64,000 nucleotides of DNA from an uncultured Bacteroidales bacterium (GTDB taxonomy: Bacteria > Bacteroidota > Bacteroidia > Bacteroidales > P3). The stretch covers positions 62,001 to 126,000 of the forward strand of contig CAMVMX010000009.1 in assembly GCA_947168665.1 (NCBI GenBank). Reading direction: 5' to 3'. The position numbers were made by a program, and so were the translations under genes. The notes beneath the pieces were generated by a model. The model made no database searches. It had not been told where the DNA came from and saw only the letters and a list, made by a program, of their open reading frames with translations. Position 1 is the stretch's first letter; the number at the start of each line of letters is the position of its first letter. This document shows, in pieces, positions 34,065 through 42,675 of the stretch.

Positions 34065-36311
34065 TTATTGCAGGGGGATGATTCGGATGTGGTCGATGAA
34101 GGCCCGGTTGATGTTGTCGGGGTCCATGTTTTGGTTGTCCAGCTCGTAGGTCATCACCAGTGTCTGCTGCCCCTGTTGCAGGTGCAGACGCACGGGGGTG
34201 CTGTAGCCCCAGTCGTTCCAGATGTCTATGCCCCGCTGAGGGAAGATGACGCCGCCTATTTTTTTGCCGTTGTGCCAAATCATGCGGTTGGCGCAGCTGG
34301 TGCCTGAGGTGGGGCTGCCGCTGCCATTGGCGTAGCGGAAGTCGATGAGGTAGTCGCCTTCGGCGGGTATGTCAATCGTGATGTTGATGCGGGTGTTGAG
34401 TGTGGGGGTGATTTCGACAGCGCCACTGGAGCTGTAGCCCTGGCAGGGCTTGAAGTCGGTGGGCTGGGCAAAGGAGGCCATGTCGTAGTGCCGCTCGGCC
34501 TCCAGGTTGTAGCGGGCAAGGGGTTCGCTGGCAAAGCTTTCGAGGCCCAGGGTGTCGACGGCCACCACTTGGTATTCGGCATAGCCGTCGTCGGCTGCAA
34601 TGTCGTAGTAGTTGCCGTCGAGGTTGCTTTCGGGCAGGAGGTCGATGGGGCTGCCGTTGCGGATGATTTTGTATTCTTTGACTCCCTCAACGGGTTGCCA
34701 TGCCATGCGGGTTGCGCCGTCGAGCCAGGTGTGGGGTGTGCGGGGCGAGCAGAGTGGAGTGGCGATTGGGTGGGTGTCGTAGTGCGAGAATTGGTCGTTC
34801 ATCACTATGCGGATGCTGTGGCGGCCGTTGATCATGGCCGAGACGAAGGGGTCTTTGAGTTTTTTCCCGTCGATGTAGAATGCGCTCACGCGGTCGCCGT
34901 AGCCTTGTATGGTGATGTCGAGTGTGGCTCTGCGGTATTTGAGGTTGGTGAGTTGTTTCTTGCCCATCCAGCCTTTGGGCACCAGGGGGTGGAAGTGGAT
35001 GCCGTCCTCGGCCAGGTTGATGCCGGAGAAGAGGCGCAGGGGTATGCTGAGGTTGGCGGCGATGCTGAGGAGGGATTTGTCGGAGTTGTCGGCGGTGTTG
35101 CAGCTGCCGGTGGCGGCCACGGTGTTTTCCATGTTGGTGGCCATGAGGGCTGTGGGGCGGTAGATGGCGGCAATGGTGTGGGTGGCGGTCAGCGGGCATT
35201 GGGCAAGGGCGGTGGCCCAGAGCCAGTAGGCCTGCACATGGGGCCAAACGGCGTTGTTGTGGAAGGGGTAGATGTCGGGAATCTGGGGGTCGAAGCAGGG
35301 GGTGCCGTAGGGGGTGGCGGGCAGGGAGCTGACGATGCGCTGGGCGCGCTGGGGGTCGGCAATGCCGAAAATGACGCAGAGGGCTTCGCCGAGGGTTTCA
35401 CTGCGGGGCGAGACCATCTTGTTGACGCGCCCGTAGAGGTATTGGCCGTAGTAGCCCCGGCTTTCGATCCAGAGGTGGTTGTTGATGCCGTCGCGGATAG
35501 TGTTGGCCATCTGCTTGAAATGGGCAGAGGCGGTGGCATCGCCGCAGAGTTGAGCCATGCGCGAGGCAATCTCGTTGGCGCGGAAGAAGAGGGCGTTGTT
35601 GCTGAGGCATTCGGATTGGGCAATATCGGATGGCTGCATCCAATGGGGGTAGATGTCTTTGCGGCAGTTGGGGAGGGACAGTTGGCCGTGGACGAGTCCG
35701 GTCTCGGGGTCGTAGATGAGGGCTTCGTCCTGAGTGAGGCTGTGGCGGGCAATCTCGTAGCTTTGTTTGAGCCAGTCTTTGTCGCCGGTGGCAAGGAAGA
35801 CTTCCCAGGCACCGAGTATCCACACTGCACGGTCGGTGGCTACGGGCCAGGAGCCGCCGGTGCCGGGATCCTGCAGGATGCGCCCTTGCGCCACACGGTT
35901 CATCAGGCTGCTTTGGGCGGCGGCGGGGTCGATAAGCGAGAGCGAGAGGGACGCGGCATAGGCCAGCTGATGGGTCAGGGCGGCGGGCCGGGAGGCACTG
36001 GCCTGCCAGTAGCCGTTATTGGTCCAGAGTGTGTTGAGTTCGTCGAGCGAGAGGTTGAAGAGTGTGTTGCTGGCGGTGATGTCGCAGTTGAACTTGGGGA
36101 GGTCGGGGATGGAGGCTTTCTGGAGCCATTGCCGCTGGTCGAGGGTGCTGGTCAGTGCGTTGTCGGCAACAAATTCGGCGTGGTTCTGCTGCTCCACTAC
36201 TTTCCGGGGGTATAGAGAGAAGTCGTCGGACGTATAGAGCGGGGCATCCTGTGCCGCAGCGATATGGATGGATAGTGTAATGAGCAATAAAATAGAGAGT
36301 TTTTTCGGCAT
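34065..36311 (-). CDS. Secreted six-hairpin glycoside hydrolase with C-terminal carbohydrate-binding-like domain
   Basis: The start at 36309-36311 gives a clean signal peptide (MPKKLSILLLITLSIHIAAA) and lies 20 bp after a TAnnTTTG box; an in-frame ATG at 36344 would lie within or upstream of it. Of 748 residues, ~110-470 form an alpha/alpha barrel like GH63/trehalase/glycogen-debranching enzymes: RILQDPGTGGSWPVATDRAV, GLVHGQLSLPNCRKDIYPHW, SECLSNNALFFRANEIASRM and FHNNAVWPHVQAYWLWATAL. A beta-rich linker and a fibronectin-like piece precede a CBM6/35-like module (ADDGYAEYQVVAVD; later EGDYLIDFRYANGSGSPTSG). There is no T9SS tail, so it is probably periplasmic. Substrate unknown. Confidence 0.8.
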   Translation of the reverse strand: MPKKLSILLLITLSIHIAAAQDAPLYTSDDFSLYPRKVVEQQNHAEFVADNALTSTLDQRQWLQKASIPDLPKFNCDITASNTLFNLSLDELNTLWTNNGYWQASASRPAALTHQLAYAASLSLSLIDPAAAQSSLMNRVAQGRILQDPGTGGSWPVATDRAVWILGAWEVFLATGDKDWLKQSYEIARHSLTQDEALIYDPETGLVHGQLSLPNCRKDIYPHWMQPSDIAQSECLSNNALFFRANEIASRMAQLCGDATASAHFKQMANTIRDGINNHLWIESRGYYGQYLYGRVNKMVSPRSETLGEALCVIFGIADPQRAQRIVSSLPATPYGTPCFDPQIPDIYPFHNNAVWPHVQAYWLWATALAQCPLTATHTIAAIYRPTALMATNMENTVAATGSCNTADNSDKSLLSIAANLSIPLRLFSGINLAEDGIHFHPLVPKGWMGKKQLTNLKYRRATLDITIQGYGDRVSAFYIDGKKLKDPFVSAMINGRHSIRIVMNDQFSHYDTHPIATPLCSPRTPHTWLDGATRMAWQPVEGVKEYKIIRNGSPIDLLPESNLDGNYYDIAADDGYAEYQVVAVDTLGLESFASEPLARYNLEAERHYDMASFAQPTDFKPCQGYSSSGAVEITPTLNTRINITIDIPAEGDYLIDFRYANGSGSPTSGTSCANRMIWHNGKKIGGVIFPQRGIDIWNDWGYSTPVRLHLQQGQQTLVMTYELDNQNMDPDNINRAFIDHIRIIPLQ

Positions 36312-36331
36312 GAGCGTTATTTTTAAAAATG

Positions 36332-36339
36332 CAAAGATA
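36332..36339 (-). promoter_or_regulatory. -7 box TATCTTTG for the glycoside hydrolase gene
   Basis: TATCTTTG on the minus strand, 20 bp upstream of the chosen start codon at 36311. Confidence 0.65.
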
Positions 36340-36509
36340 CGCAAAAAAAGTCACATACCGAGAAAAAAGCCTGCCACCAGTGCCGGAGGTGACGGCAGGC
36401 GCCGGTGGCGGCGGTGGGGTATGTCGCAAGGTCGTGTGAAAACAGCCGGTTCGGGGCTTGGGGAGGGCACCGGTTGCGCAGCAATTGTTGCAAAAAAGAT
36501 TTTTTTTTG

Positions 36510-36517
36510 TATCTTTG
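36510..36517 (+). promoter_or_regulatory. -7 box TATCTTTG for the 83-residue protein and UDG-like gene
   Basis: TATCTTTG lies 33 bp upstream of the ATG at 36551; a TTG about 21 bp further upstream completes the -33/-7 layout. Confidence 0.65.
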
Positions 36518-36550
36518 CAGGTTGAAAAACAATCTAAAAACGAAACTGCC

Positions 36551-36802
36551 ATGTTTGATAAAAGTTTAGAAGACAGGATTGCAACAGCGCTTTGCGATGT
36601 ACTTGACGCCCCTGAGGCTTATATGGATTGCGTGCTTGGCATCAACAGGAAAAACCTCGATGTCACGGTGGCTAACCCACAGTCACTCAGCAAGGATTAT
36701 GCCACCTATCCCATCGACTCCTTCCTCACCAACAACGATGAGGGTGACATTGATCTGGACCTTGCTGAAATCAGCTATGTTACCAGCCGCCACGAGAGTT
36801 GA
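36551..36802 (+). CDS. Small conserved-looking acidic protein of unknown function
   Basis: The product has 83 residues, starting MFDKSLEDRIATALCDVLDA and ending DLDLAEISYVTSRHES. It is acidic, predicted soluble, with no signal peptide or known motif. Its own promoter lies 33 bp upstream. The gene's 3' end overlaps the start of the UDG-like gene by 26 bp in another frame, so the two are probably translated in a coupled way. Confidence 0.75.
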   Translation: MFDKSLEDRIATALCDVLDAPEAYMDCVLGINRKNLDVTVANPQSLSKDYATYPIDSFLTNNDEGDIDLDLAEISYVTSRHES

Positions 36803-37379
36803 CCTCCCGGTTGAGCAACATCCGTTGCGCCCCTTTCTGCCCGCCGAGGCACGGCTGCTGATGCTGGGCAGTTTTCCGCCGCCGAGGGCGCGGTGGTGTA
36901 TGGACTTTTTTTATCCCAACCGTACCAACATGATGTGGGAGATATTCGGTTTGGTGTTTTTCGGCGACGCCTCCCGTCTGGTGGACGCGGGAGGGAAGAC
37001 TTTCCGCAAGGACGACATAGTGAACCTGTTGAATGAACACGGTATTGCCATTTTCGATACCGCCCGCGCCGTGCGGCGGCTTGCGGGCAATGCGTCCGAC
37101 AAGGATTTGGAGATTGTCGAGAAGACGGACATCCCGTCGCTTTTGTCGCAGATCCCGTTGTGTCACGACATTGTCTGCACCGGGCAGAAGAGTTTCTCCG
37201 TCTTTGCCGAGGATTATGGTGCGGCAGTGCCGGCTATGGGCAAGTGCGTAGAGCTGACGGTTGCCGGACGCGCGCTCCGCCTGTGGCGGATGCCTTCCAG
37301 TTCGCGGGCATTCCCCATGAAGATTGAGGAGAAAGCCCGCTACTACCGTGCGTTGATGCAACAGGTGGGCTGCCTGTAG
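36777..37379 (+). CDS. Uracil-DNA-glycosylase-family protein
   Basis: The ATG at 36777 (MLPAATRVDLPVEQHPLRPF) gives a 200-residue product; longer upstream extension only shadows the preceding gene. The UDG-superfamily first motif is visible as LLMLGSFPPPRARWCMDFFY followed by PNRTNMMWEIFG, and the second half has VCTGQKSFSVF and LWRMPSSSRAFPM, where MPSSSRA resembles motif 2 (the H/N-P-S-x(2)-R loop). It probably removes uracil or other damaged bases in the cytoplasm. Family 4, 5 or Mug-like membership is not clear to me, and the catalytic residue cannot be fixed by eye. Confidence 0.75.
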   Translation: MLPAATRVDLPVEQHPLRPFLPAEARLLMLGSFPPPRARWCMDFFYPNRTNMMWEIFGLVFFGDASRLVDAGGKTFRKDDIVNLLNEHGIAIFDTARAVRRLAGNASDKDLEIVEKTDIPSLLSQIPLCHDIVCTGQKSFSVFAEDYGAAVPAMGKCVELTVAGRALRLWRMPSSSRAFPMKIEEKARYYRALMQQVGCL

Positions 37380-37398
37380 GTGATTTTGAGGGCAGGCG

Positions 37399-38391
37399 CT
37401 ATTCTGCCGCGCGGCGCAAGACTATTTTGGTGATTTCGGGCATGGCTCCGATGCGGGCTGGGAAAATGGTCTCGCCCAGTCCAATATTGATGTAGAGCAG
37501 TTGGTTCCCTTTCCGATAGAGGCCTTTCGATTCTTTGTAGAAATGACCGATGGGACTCCACCCCAGCAGTGAGAATTGCATGGCGTGGGTGTGGCCTGAG
37601 AGGGTGAGGGGTATGTCCTTGCCAATGACTTCCATGTCCCAGTGGGTAGGGTCATGGCTCAGCAGGATATGGAACATGCCTTCAGTGCCCCGCATGGCGC
37701 CCTTCAGGTCGCCCCGTGAGGGGAAATGGGGGGAGGTGCTGGTGTTTTCCACGCCGATGATGGCGACAGAGTCGCCACCGTGGTGCAGCACCCAGTGTTC
37801 GTTCACCAGCAGGCGCCAGCCCATCTGCCTTTCGCGTACCATGACTTCAGCTTTGCCTTGGATGGGGGTTAGGGTGCTGTCGCTCTGTGCAATATAAGGA
37901 CAGTAGTCGTGGTTGCCAAGTATGGACACCACGCCGTCGCGAGCTTTCAGTCCGCGCAGTATGCTTTCGGTGGAGTCCAGCTCGTCTGGTGCGATGGTCA
38001 CGATGTCGCCCGTGAAGGCAATCAGGTCGGCGTCGAGGTCGTTCGCCTTCTCCACTGCCCGTTGCAGTGAGCCAGTGCGGTAGCGGAAAGAGCGGGAATG
38101 GATGTCGGACAGCTGCACAATGGTGTAGCCATCGAAGGCGGCGGGCAGATTGTCGAATGGAATCTCGACGGTCTTGACGCGGTAGCAGTTGCGTTCAATT
38201 AAAATGCCGTAGCCCAACAGTAGGACGGGTACCGCCAGCGAGAGCAGTCCCCAACAAAAACAACGCTTGAAAGAAAAGCCGAAAATCAGGGTCAGCAGTC
38301 CGGCCACGGCCAAGTCTAAAACGGTCAGCGCCAGCCAGCACACAAGCAGTATTACGCCCACCGACATCACTTCAGTATACATACAAATCAA
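37399..38391 (-). CDS. Membrane-anchored metallophosphoesterase (calcineurin-like)
   Basis: The protein has 330 residues. Two N-terminal hydrophobic segments (VGVILLVCWLALTVLDLAVA and LLSLAVPVLLLGYGILIE) precede a complete calcineurin-like phosphoesterase: VQLSDIHS (Asp96, His98), FTGDIV (Asp129), GNHDY (Asn160, His161), LLSHDPTHWD and LSGHTHAMQF. The layout is like YkuE/YaeI-type enzymes and the lipid-pyrophosphatase relatives of LpxH/LpxG, so a phospholipid or lipid A precursor is a reasonable but unproven substrate. The gene lies 12 bp downstream of the ZIP transporter gene. Confidence 0.9.
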   Translation of the reverse strand: MICMYTEVMSVGVILLVCWLALTVLDLAVAGLLTLIFGFSFKRCFCWGLLSLAVPVLLLGYGILIERNCYRVKTVEIPFDNLPAAFDGYTIVQLSDIHSRSFRYRTGSLQRAVEKANDLDADLIAFTGDIVTIAPDELDSTESILRGLKARDGVVSILGNHDYCPYIAQSDSTLTPIQGKAEVMVRERQMGWRLLVNEHWVLHHGGDSVAIIGVENTSTSPHFPSRGDLKGAMRGTEGMFHILLSHDPTHWDMEVIGKDIPLTLSGHTHAMQFSLLGWSPIGHFYKESKGLYRKGNQLLYINIGLGETIFPARIGAMPEITKIVLRRAAE

Positions 38392-38403
38392 AACATATTA
38401 TTG

Positions 38404-39171
38404 TTAAATACCAGTGGGGGATTCCCACTCCATCATCAGGACCAGCACCATGAAGCCTGCTATGAGCGAATAGGTGGCCAGCTTTTGGTAGCCGTGGGCA
38501 TGGGTTTCGGGAATCATCTCGTCGCTTACCACGTACAACATGGCGCCACCAGCGAAGGCGAGCATAACCGGCAGGAGGTAGGAGGATATGGCCCCCATGC
38601 CGTAACCAATCCACACACCGACCACCTCCAGCAGGGCAATAGCCAGCGAGATGGCCAGGGCGCGCCATTTTTTCACTCCCGCCAGCAGCAGCGGGGCTAT
38701 CACAACCATCCCTTCAGGGATGTTCTGCAGGGCAATGCCCAGTGTCACCGCCCAGGCGTCGCCCGTATCCTCGGCGTTGAATCCCACGCCGGCCGCCATG
38801 CCTTCGGGCAGTTTGTGCAGGGCGATGGCCATTACAAACAGCAGTATGCGGTTGATGGAGGCATTGTTGCGATGCTCCTCCTGGTCGAGGCCCGTAATTT
38901 TGTGCATGTGGGGGGTGACGAGGTCCAGCACGTTCAGAAACAATGCGCCGACGGCCACTCCGATCAGTGGCAGCCACCAGCCGCCAGGCTCGGCCTGCTC
39001 CACGGCGGGAACAATCAGTCCCAGCGTGGCGGCGGCCAGCATGATGCCGGCGCAGAAACCCAACACAGCATCATTCCACTTGTGGGGCAGTTCCTTGATG
39101 CCAAAGCCAATCACCGCCCCGATCACCGTGGCCAGACTCAGCCCGGCAGCACTCAACCATACCTGTGTCAT
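38404..39171 (-). CDS. ZIP-family divalent metal transporter
   Basis: The 255-residue protein has about eight membrane helices. The metal-binding helices carry HKLPEGMAAGVGF (TM4) and ALQNIPEGMVVIAPLL (TM5), the H/N-x-P-E-G pair of ZupT/ZIP proteins. The N-terminus (AAGLSLATVIGAVIGFGIKE) and VLGFCAGIMLAAATLGLIVP also fit. It imports zinc or other divalent metals across the inner membrane. It lies between bcp (64 bp upstream) and the metallophosphoesterase gene (12 bp downstream), a likely operon. Confidence 0.92.
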   Translation of the reverse strand: MTQVWLSAAGLSLATVIGAVIGFGIKELPHKWNDAVLGFCAGIMLAAATLGLIVPAVEQAEPGGWWLPLIGVAVGALFLNVLDLVTPHMHKITGLDQEEHRNNASINRILLFVMAIALHKLPEGMAAGVGFNAEDTGDAWAVTLGIALQNIPEGMVVIAPLLLAGVKKWRALAISLAIALLEVVGVWIGYGMGAISSYLLPVMLAFAGGAMLYVVSDEMIPETHAHGYQKLATYSLIAGFMVLVLMMEWESPTGI

Positions 39172-39235
39172 ATCGTTCTTGTGTTATAGCTTCCAGTACT
39201 TGCCCTCAGCGTTGTTTTGCAAGGGGAAATATGTT

Positions 39236-39682
39236 TCATTCCAATATCTGAGCCGTATGATTCTTGGTGTTTACTTTGCCGATGGCATCCACAATCACAC
39301 CCTGCTCGTCGATGACGTATGTGGTGCGCAGCGTGCCCTCCGTCTCGCGACCGTACATCTTCTTCGGCCCCCAGGCTTCGTAGGCCTTCAGAATGGTCAA
39401 GTCCGTGTCGGAAATCAGGTGGAACGGCAACTGATACTTTTCGCGGAAGCGTTGGTGCGAGGCTGCCGAATCTCGGCTCACCCCCAGCACCTCGTAGCCT
39501 TGGGCAACGAAGCGGTGGTAATTGTCGCGCAAGTCGCAAGCCTCCGAAGTGCATCCCGGGGTGCTGTCCTTGGGGTAGAAATAAAGCACCAGCCTGCGGC
39601 CGGCATAGTCGGAGAGCCGATGGCAGTTGCCCTCCTCGTCGATGCCCTCAAAATAGGGGGCTTTTGTTCCAATAGTCAACAT
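39236..39682 (-). CDS. bcp: Thiol peroxidase, Bcp/PrxQ type
   Basis: The protein has 148 residues, full length for the family. The peroxidatic cysteine is Cys44 and the resolving one Cys49 in STPGCTSEACDLRDNYHRF, the 1-Cys/atypical 2-Cys spacing of PrxQ. It reduces hydroperoxides with thioredoxin as donor. The conserved GVSRDSAASHQRFREKYQLP and TYVIDEQG follow. It is the first gene of a run with the ZIP transporter and the metallophosphoesterase. Confidence 0.95.
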   Translation of the reverse strand: MLTIGTKAPYFEGIDEEGNCHRLSDYAGRRLVLYFYPKDSTPGCTSEACDLRDNYHRFVAQGYEVLGVSRDSAASHQRFREKYQLPFHLISDTDLTILKAYEAWGPKKMYGRETEGTLRTTYVIDEQGVIVDAIGKVNTKNHTAQILE

Positions 39683-39978
39683 CGTGAAACTCTTTTCTGT
39701 TCATAACGTGTTTTGTTCTGTTTTATTGATTGGGAAGAAAAAAAAATTGGAGTAGGATTGGATATTGAGTGCAAACGCGTGGCGAATATCGCCGTCTCCC
39801 TTCGGAGGCTGCTTAGGGATGTCTTTCACGCCCGGCCCCTTTGAAATTCATACCACCTGGCCCATTTAAAAAGGGGAGGGTGGGGTATGCCCGTCGGGCA
39901 AAGTCTTTTTATTTTGAAGATGATTGTCATTGAGAATTAGTGTGATGGAGGGTGCTGCGGATTTTTTTTCGGGCAGGT
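39683..39978. other. Intergenic region before the ECF operon, no gene
   Basis: About 300 bp between divergent bcp and the ECF sigma gene. It contains short GC-rich inverted segments (for example GCCCGTCGGGC near 39888) but no frame or RNA that I can support. The ECF promoter lies at its right end. Confidence 0.5.
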
Positions 39979-40008
39979 TGTAACATTTTTCGTATTTTTG
40001 TGTCTAAT
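39979..40008 (+). promoter_or_regulatory. Putative ECF-type promoter TGTAAC-N16-TGTCTAAT overlapping a TAnnTTTG box
   Basis: TGTAAC (39979-39984) and TGTCTAAT (40001-40008) are 16 bp apart, the same arrangement as before the other ECF sigma gene (4974-5003). A housekeeping-type TATTTTTG box (39993-40000) lies inside the spacer. Autoregulation plus basal expression is a reasonable reading. The ATG of the sigma gene is 12 bp downstream. Confidence 0.6.
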
Positions 40009-40019
40009 GCGGGCAGACA

Positions 40020-40544
40020 ATGCAAAGAAACCACCATAATACGGATGCGGACAGTCGGGACGCCGAGCGGGCGTTCATCGACCTTGTCGGGCGGCACCAG
40101 GCGCTTATCTACAAAATCTGCCTGTCGTTCACCCGGCAGCGCCGCGACGAGGTGGACGACCTCAAGCAAGACATCCTCTGCCGCCTGTGGAGTGGCTTTG
40201 GGTCTTTCAGAGGCGAGAGCAAAGAGAGCACATGGGTATACAGAGTGGCGCTTAACGCGGGGCTGCAGTATTATCACCGCAATAAGCGGATGCCCCGGTT
40301 TGAAGAGCTGACGCCCGGCATGGCCGAAAGCTATGTGGACAGCGACGACCAGCAGCAACTGAACAAGATGTACGACCTGATACACCGGCTGGGCGACGAG
40401 GAACAGAAACTGGTGTTCATGTATCTGGACGGCGCGAGCGGAAAGGAGATGGCCGAAGTGCTGGGCATTGCCGAGGGGAATGTGCGAATAAAGATGCATC
40501 GGGCAAAAGAGAAACTTAAAAAAATGGCTCAATATGAAGAATAA
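40020..40544 (+). CDS. ECF-type RNA polymerase sigma factor
   Basis: The protein has 174 residues. Region 2: FIDLVGRHQALIYKICLSFT, DDLKQDILCRLWSGFGSFRG and ESKESTWVYRVALNAGLQYY. Region 4: DEEQKLVFMYLDGASGKEMA and EVLGIAEGNVRIKMHRAKEK, a helix-turn-helix for the -35 element. It is complete, unlike the other ECF gene in this window. The next gene starts 11 bp before its end, so the two are translationally coupled. The upstream ECF-like promoter suggests that it controls its own operon, which encodes envelope proteins. Confidence 0.95.
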   Translation: MQRNHHNTDADSRDAERAFIDLVGRHQALIYKICLSFTRQRRDEVDDLKQDILCRLWSGFGSFRGESKESTWVYRVALNAGLQYYHRNKRMPRFEELTPGMAESYVDSDDQQQLNKMYDLIHRLGDEEQKLVFMYLDGASGKEMAEVLGIAEGNVRIKMHRAKEKLKKMAQYEE

Positions 40545-41160
40545 CGATTTTGACTTGGAAGAGATGCGGCGGCTGTGGCAGAAGCAGAGCCGTGCGCTGG
40601 AGGGGCAGCCCCTTGTCAGTGAAGATGAGGTGCGGCGAGCCATTCAGGGCAGTCCCAAGGCCGAGGTGCGCCAGCTGCACGTGTGGCGGCGTGTGGCGGC
40701 GGTGGCCGTTGTGGTGTTGGTGGCCGGAGTCACGTTGTGGCGCTGGCCCGAGGCAACGCCTGGCAGCAAAGGTGTGCCGGTTGCCGGGCTGAGAACTGAC
40801 AGGTTGCCCGCCGACACTTGCCCCGCTGCCGAATCCGCTTTGGCACCGCAGCCTGTCGCCACCATGAACTCTGTGCAAAAGCCGGTGCTGGTGGCTAAGG
40901 CGGTGCCGCAGGTGCCGCCGACGGAGGAATACGCTGCCGAGGTGCCGCAGTATCCGAGTGCCGAACCGACAGCCCCAACTGAGGCTTCGAGTCCGATTCT
41001 GCTGGCACGGGCCGAAATGCCTCGGCAGTCGGCTTGGCCTAACCGCAACCGGCATGTGGATACCATCGTGGTGGAGACCAACCGGCTGGTGCATTTTGAG
41101 GCTCCGATGCGCAAATCGCTTACCGAGACTATTTTCGAACCTTTGCTGGCCAGTTTGTAA
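40534..41160 (+). CDS. Single-span membrane protein, putative anti-sigma factor
   Basis: The 208-residue product has a cytoplasmic N-terminus (MKNNDFDLEEMRRLWQKQSR), one membrane helix (RRVAAVAVVVLVAGVTLWRW, ~52-71) and an alanine/proline-rich periplasmic part. It begins within the end of the ECF sigma gene. Topology and position are those of anti-sigma factors that hold ECF sigma at the membrane; the N-terminal EEMRRLWQKQ helix could bind sigma. No ASD zinc motif (HxxxCxxC) is present. The C-terminal ETIFEPLLASL segment is hydrophobic. Confidence 0.75.
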   Translation: MKNNDFDLEEMRRLWQKQSRALEGQPLVSEDEVRRAIQGSPKAEVRQLHVWRRVAAVAVVVLVAGVTLWRWPEATPGSKGVPVAGLRTDRLPADTCPAAESALAPQPVATMNSVQKPVLVAKAVPQVPPTEEYAAEVPQYPSAEPTAPTEASSPILLARAEMPRQSAWPNRNRHVDTIVVETNRLVHFEAPMRKSLTETIFEPLLASL

Positions 41161-41190
41161 TATGTGTGAACTCCCTAATAGATAAAAGTC

Positions 41191-42651
41191 ATGAATATAA
41201 TGAAAAAAATAGTACTACTGATGATTGTCGCGGCGGCGTGGCCGGCGGCGGCACAGTACGAGTCGGTGCGAATGGTGCAGCAACTGGGCGAACTGCCGCT
41301 GCGCGATGTGATGTTCTCCGCCTTTGGCCATTCCAAAGTGAAAGTGGTGCAAGATAATACCAATTTCGTGGTGTTTAATCTGTTCCGGGCAGAGGACACT
41401 GCTTCCCTGCCCGACGGGTTGATGTATGTGAAGGAGTCGGACAATCAAATGTTTAAGCATTTGATGATCTCGGTGTCGGATTTTCCAACAGTGTTGTCTG
41501 TCGAGGTGCATCTGAAGACCAAACACTTGTATCTCTGTGCGGAAGACTATAGCTCAATCCGACTCACTTCGGTCAACGGTCGGGATTCGCTGATGTATGA
41601 AGCGTTGTCGCTCCAGGCTGAAGGACACGGCACAGTGTCGGTGGAGAACCATATCCATGCCGAAAATATCAAGTTGTATGCTTCACACCTCGGGATGGTG
41701 TACTGCTACAGCTACAGGAGCCCTAAGTACTACGAGGAGCGGTTGAATCAGGGTGTCATCCGTGTGGGGGCAAGGAATGGTAAGTTCCTGAGTCGGGATA
41801 AAGATGATTGGCACACCTTTGGCAATGCGGGATTGGCCATCCGTCGCTACAAGCCCATCGAGCGCATCCACCTCAGTCTGCTTGGCGCATTCCACAATTG
41901 GGGTACCTCGTCGCTCAACGGCCTTTCGGGTACGGAGTATATCTACGACTACAGCGCGGGCTACTATTGGGAGCGCAACGCATGGGAAGATGCCGCTTCG
42001 GTACGCACTGCCTTGGGCAGCATACAGCTGGAGCTGACCTACGACGTTGTGGCCCGCGAGCGTTTCACTATCGGCTTTGGCCTCGGGTATGAGCGCGATG
42101 TATACCGTTTCCGCCATCCGTTTGTATCCTTTGTCGAGGGCGAGGATATCAGTGTCCAGACCCAGAGGATGAGTACCACCCTTTATGATTACAATGGCTT
42201 CACCATCCTGCCCGAAATCGGAGAAATCAGACACCGCCGGCAGCCAGTCCAGGGTACATGGAACAGCCGATTCGTCACGGGTTATTTGTCGCTTCCCATC
42301 AGTTTCACCTATTATGCCGACTCCCGCCACTCCAAGGGCTTCCATGCTGGTGTGGCAGTGTTGCCCGGCATGGCCCTGGCCACGGGCAAGTTGATTCGTC
42401 ATTTCGATGCCTACGGTGGTGTGGAGGAAGACTCCTACAACCCCACCACGGGTGATACAACATGGGGTCATGTCCGATATGATATTCACGACGTACAAGA
42501 GGTGAAACTGAACCCCAAGCTGGATGTACGCCTCACGCTGGGCTGGGCCAACTGGAGCGTCTTTCTGCAGTTGTCCACCGTCCCCCTGCTGCACAACGAG
42601 GCCACCCTCGACCTCTACCCCATGAAACTGGGCGCAAGAATCAAACTGTAA
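41191..42651 (+). CDS. Outer-membrane barrel protein with auto-adhesin-like N-terminal domain
   Basis: The protein has 486 residues; the start is MNIMKKIV at 41191 or MKKIV at 41200, followed by a signal peptide (LLMIVAAAWPAAAQ). Residues ~25-175 have alternating beta pattern with LSVEVHLKTKHLYLCAEDYS and TVSVENHIHAENIKLYASHL, like the GIN/DUF2807 head domains of Bacteroidota. From ~215 amphipathic strands form a porin-like or OmpA/PorT-like barrel (FTIGFGLGYERDVYRFRHPF, LSLPISFTYYADSRHSKGFH) ending in LGARIKL with terminal hydrophobic residues typical of BAM substrates. It is the third gene of the ECF operon, so it is likely sigma-controlled. Function unknown. Confidence 0.75.
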   Translation: MNIMKKIVLLMIVAAAWPAAAQYESVRMVQQLGELPLRDVMFSAFGHSKVKVVQDNTNFVVFNLFRAEDTASLPDGLMYVKESDNQMFKHLMISVSDFPTVLSVEVHLKTKHLYLCAEDYSSIRLTSVNGRDSLMYEALSLQAEGHGTVSVENHIHAENIKLYASHLGMVYCYSYRSPKYYEERLNQGVIRVGARNGKFLSRDKDDWHTFGNAGLAIRRYKPIERIHLSLLGAFHNWGTSSLNGLSGTEYIYDYSAGYYWERNAWEDAASVRTALGSIQLELTYDVVARERFTIGFGLGYERDVYRFRHPFVSFVEGEDISVQTQRMSTTLYDYNGFTILPEIGEIRHRRQPVQGTWNSRFVTGYLSLPISFTYYADSRHSKGFHAGVAVLPGMALATGKLIRHFDAYGGVEEDSYNPTTGDTTWGHVRYDIHDVQEVKLNPKLDVRLTLGWANWSVFLQLSTVPLLHNEATLDLYPMKLGARIKL

Positions 42652-42675
42652 AAAACAATATAGAACTCGATAACA

